Positions 15,574 through 17,051 of a DNA stretch of 17,051 nt are shown in pieces. The notes under the pieces are model-generated. The model made no database searches. It was given only the letters and a program-made list of their open reading frames with translations, and had not been told where the DNA came from. The DNA is from an uncultured Oscillospiraceae bacterium (GTDB taxonomy: Bacteria; Bacillota; Clostridia; Oscillospirales; Oscillospiraceae). Position 1 is the stretch's first letter; every line of letters begins with the position of its first letter. Both the position numbers and the translations under genes were made by a program. The stretch covers positions 1 to 17,051 of the forward strand of contig CAJUEC010000045.1 of assembly GCA_910585155.1 (NCBI GenBank). Direction: 5' to 3'.

Positions 15574-16554
15574 ATGGAAAACAATATGCGTCCCGCGGAT
15601 ATGAAGCGGATCAACACCCCTGAGCTGGCCATGGCCTTCATCGACGAGCAGGTGAAGGCGGTCCGGGAGCAGGTGGGGGGCAAGAAGGTGCTGCTGGCCC
15701 TGTCCGGCGGGGTGGACTCGTCGGTGGTGGCGGCGCTGCTCATCCGCGCCATCGGAAAGCAGCTGGTGTGCGTCCACGTGAACCACGGTCTCATGCGCAA
15801 GGGGGAGAGCGAGCAGGTGGTGGAGGTGTTCCGGAACCAGATGGACGCCAACCTCATCTATGTGGACGTCACCGACCGCTTCCTGGACCTGCTGGCCGGG
15901 GTGGACGAGCCGGAGCGGAAGCGGAAGATCATCGGCGGCGAGTTCATCAAGGTGTTTGAGGAGGAGGCCCGGAAGCTGGAGGGCATCGACTTTTTGGCCC
16001 AGGGGACCATCTACCCGGACATTCTGGAGAGCGACGGCGTGAAGGCCCACCATAACGTGGGCGGCCTGCCCGACGACTTCAAGTTTGAGCTGGTGGAGCC
16101 GGTGCGGCTGCTGTTCAAGGACGAGGTGCGCTGCGTGGGTCACGCCCTGGGCCTGCCCGGGTCCATGGTGGAGCGTCAGCCCTTCCCCGGTCCCGGGCTG
16201 GGGGTGCGGTGCCTGGGGGCCATCACCCGGGACCGGCTGGCCGCCCTGCGGGAGTCGGACGCCATTTTGCGGGAGGAGTTCGACGCCGCGGGGCTGGCGG
16301 ACCAGGTGTGGCAGTTCTTCACTGTGGTGCCGGACTTCCGCTCCACCGGCGTGCGGGACGGCAAGCGGGCCTTTGACTGGCCGGTGATTATCCGGGCGGT
16401 GAACACCGTGGACGCCATGACTGCTACCGTGCCCGAGATCGACTGGGCGGTGCTGCAGAAGATCACGGGGCGGATTCTGGCGGAGGTGCCGAGGGTGTGC
16501 CGGGTGCTGTATGACCTGACGCCCAAGCCGGTGGGGACGATTGAGTGGGAATGA
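15574..16554 (+). CDS. GMP synthase paralogue lacking the glutaminase domain (GuaAb-like)
   Basis: A 326-residue protein made of the ATP-pyrophosphatase and dimerisation parts of GMP synthase only. P-loop SGGVDSS is at 44-50, followed by NHGLMRKGE, GVDEPERKRKIIG, AQGTIYPD, HHNVGGLP, RQPFPGPGL and the terminal GTIEWE. A ~40-residue helical N-terminal stretch replaces the glutaminase domain; it has its own ATG with AAGGAGG 8 nt upstream, so it is a designed short protein and not a truncation. Archaeal GMP synthases use such a subunit (GuaAb) with a separate glutaminase (GuaAa). Compared with the full-length GuaA next door, the usual GVMGDGR block reads GVRDGK, one residue shorter, which may alter nucleotide binding. 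It may use free ammonia, borrow another glutaminase, or act on another substrate; this cannot be settled here. Confidence 0.93.
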   Translation: MENNMRPADMKRINTPELAMAFIDEQVKAVREQVGGKKVLLALSGGVDSSVVAALLIRAIGKQLVCVHVNHGLMRKGESEQVVEVFRNQMDANLIYVDVTDRFLDLLAGVDEPERKRKIIGGEFIKVFEEEARKLEGIDFLAQGTIYPDILESDGVKAHHNVGGLPDDFKFELVEPVRLLFKDEVRCVGHALGLPGSMVERQPFPGPGLGVRCLGAITRDRLAALRESDAILREEFDAAGLADQVWQFFTVVPDFRSTGVRDGKRAFDWPVIIRAVNTVDAMTATVPEIDWAVLQKITGRILAEVPRVCRVLYDLTPKPVGTIEWE

Positions 16555-16567
16555 GTTTTTGAAACTC
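16543..16567. other. Putative integration (att) site at the 3' end of the second guaA
   Basis: The last codons read GAGTGGGAATGA (16543-16554), the segment reported as an attachment core for genomic islands integrating at the 3' end of guaA. An inverted repeat GAGTTT-TTG-AAACTC (16553-16567) overlaps the stop and could be a recombinase core site. Base composition falls immediately after. The full-length guaA upstream ends differently (GAATTTGAGTGA) and lacks this core. The other att end is outside the window. Confidence 0.45.
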
Positions 16568-16572
16568 TGAAC

Positions 16573-16600
16573 CCGTTGCGGCACAACGGATAGACGGTTT
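16573..16600 (+). terminator. Possible weak terminator after the second guaA
   Basis: CCGTTG (16573-16578) pairs with CAACGG (16584-16589) across a 5-nt loop, and a TTTTT run follows 8 nt after the stem. The stem is short and the T-run distant, so termination here is doubtful. Confidence 0.25.
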
Positions 16601-16611
16601 TTCGCCTCTCT

Positions 16612-16632
16612 TTTGATAACGATTTGATAACG
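16612..16632. repeat. Tandem direct repeat TTTGATAACG x2
   Basis: TTTGATAACG occurs at 16612-16621 and 16623-16632, an 11-bp period that places both copies on the same face of the helix. It lies about 60 bp inside the putative integration junction. Paired direct repeats in this position can be arm-type integrase or excisionase sites; that is inference. Confidence 0.4.
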
Positions 16633-16722
16633 CTCCCCATAGGCCGTATCATTCTGTATCCCCGGTGGATTGCAGGTGAAAAGTGTTCCTTTACGGCTTG
16701 TGGGTGACAAAAACCATATTAC

Positions 16723-16759
16723 AAAGCCCTTACCGATGGCAACGTCGGTAAGGGCTTTT
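16723..16759. terminator. Bidirectional intrinsic terminator
   Basis: A perfect 14-bp stem AAAGCCCTTACCGA (16723-16736) / TCGGTAAGGGCTTT (16745-16758) with an 8-nt loop, with T-rich ends in both directions. It lies between the convergent second guaA gene and the minus-strand gene that ends at 16768, and can serve both. Confidence 0.85.
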
Positions 16760-16767
16760 GCTGTCTG

Positions 16768-17051
16768 TCAATCCTTTCCCAGCCTGTCCTTGAACGCTTC
16801 TACAAGGAAGTCGCTCAATTCCTTGGAGGGGACTTTGACCCATTTCCGGGTGGTGTCGTACTTGGGGTAGTTGTAGCGCCAGCGGTCGTAGTCCTCCCTG
16901 GTGATCTCCCCGGCCTCCAGCTTTTTGGCCTGCTCCGCCCAAGCGGACAGCATTTCAAGCATATCAACATAGGTCTTGCCTTTGGACTTGTCCAGTTTCA
17001 AACAGATTTCGCCGTCAATCTCTCCGATGGTAAGGCCCCGTATGTCCTCCA
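16768..17051 (-). CDS. 3' part of an unidentified gene, probably on an integrated element
   Basis: The frame is open from the window edge to the TAA/TGA-type stop at 16768; about 93 residues are visible and the start lies outside. The visible part is hydrophilic and helical, with blocks such as LTIGEIDGEI, MLSAWAEQAKKLEAGEI, TREDYDRWRYNYP and a C-terminal VPSKELSDFLVEAFKDR. A TTG at 17001 has no good ribosome site, and the coding pattern continues upstream of it, so I treat the gene as partial. GC is visibly lower than in the guaA and car genes. The tail recalls C-terminal parts of mobile-element proteins of gut Clostridia, possibly a recombinase, but I cannot confirm the family. Confidence 0.6.
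   Translation of the reverse strand, partial: EDIRGLTIGEIDGEICLKLDKSKGKTYVDMLEMLSAWAEQAKKLEAGEITREDYDRWRYNYPKYDTTRKWVKVPSKELSDFLVEAFKDRLGKD

Noticed and set aside
15772..15787. A second CACGTG-centred parS-like sequence inside the second guaA gene
   Set aside because: GCGTCCACGTGAACCA differs from the consensus at several arm positions and is explained by coding for HVNH.

Overview
This is a GC-rich window with strong Shine-Dalgarno sequences throughout. It carries Firmicute-style genes (a DUF421/YetF + DUF4363 pair, and a clostridial-type Ddl next to MurF) and a Firmicute-consensus parS site. It most likely comes from a high-GC gut Clostridium of the Oscillospiraceae type (Flavonifractor / Lawsonibacter / Oscillibacter-like). 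The genus is an inference; no marker here fixes it.

Layout. (1) Positions 1-5936 hold a minus-strand operon read right to left: ddl, murF, an ABC-F ATPase, a YdcF/SanA-like membrane protein and prfA (RF1, cut by the window edge). Gaps are 9-46 bp, and one good promoter (-10 TATAAT with an extended TG) sits upstream of ddl. The operon mixes D-Ala-D-Ala peptidoglycan precursor synthesis with ribosome functions. (2) 5957-6184 is a non-coding cluster of five hairpins bounded by two copies of a 25/26-nt terminator-like repeat. It lies just after a two-gene minus-strand unit (DUF421 then DUF4363, with overlapping stop/start) that reads towards it. (3) 7269-7853 is a divergent intergenic region. It holds a nested pair of related MITEs (one ~160-bp copy inserted in the centre of another, each with its own 3-bp target duplication), a G-quadruplex motif, a hairpin and the promoter of carAB. 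(4) 7854-16554 is a plus-strand series: carA, carB, three genes of unknown function (two membrane proteins and a Cys-rich small protein), a perfect parS palindrome, guaA (full-length GMP synthase), a 44-bp inverted-repeat insertion-like element, and a second GMP synthase gene that has only the ATP-pyrophosphatase and dimerisation parts. (5) From 16555 the base composition drops. The 3' end of the second guaA carries the GAGTGGGAATGA sequence known as an integration hotspot. After it come a tandem 10-bp repeat, a strong terminator and the 3' part of an unidentified minus-strand gene. I read this as the probable edge of an integrated element.

The genes are mostly housekeeping: pyrimidine/arginine precursor synthesis (carAB), GMP synthesis (two guaA-type genes), cell-wall precursor synthesis and translation termination. 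I do not see a clearly new multi-gene system. The points most worth a second look are the nested MITEs, the parS site in front of guaA, the tandem glutaminase-less GuaA paralogue, the hairpin array, and the likely integration junction after it.
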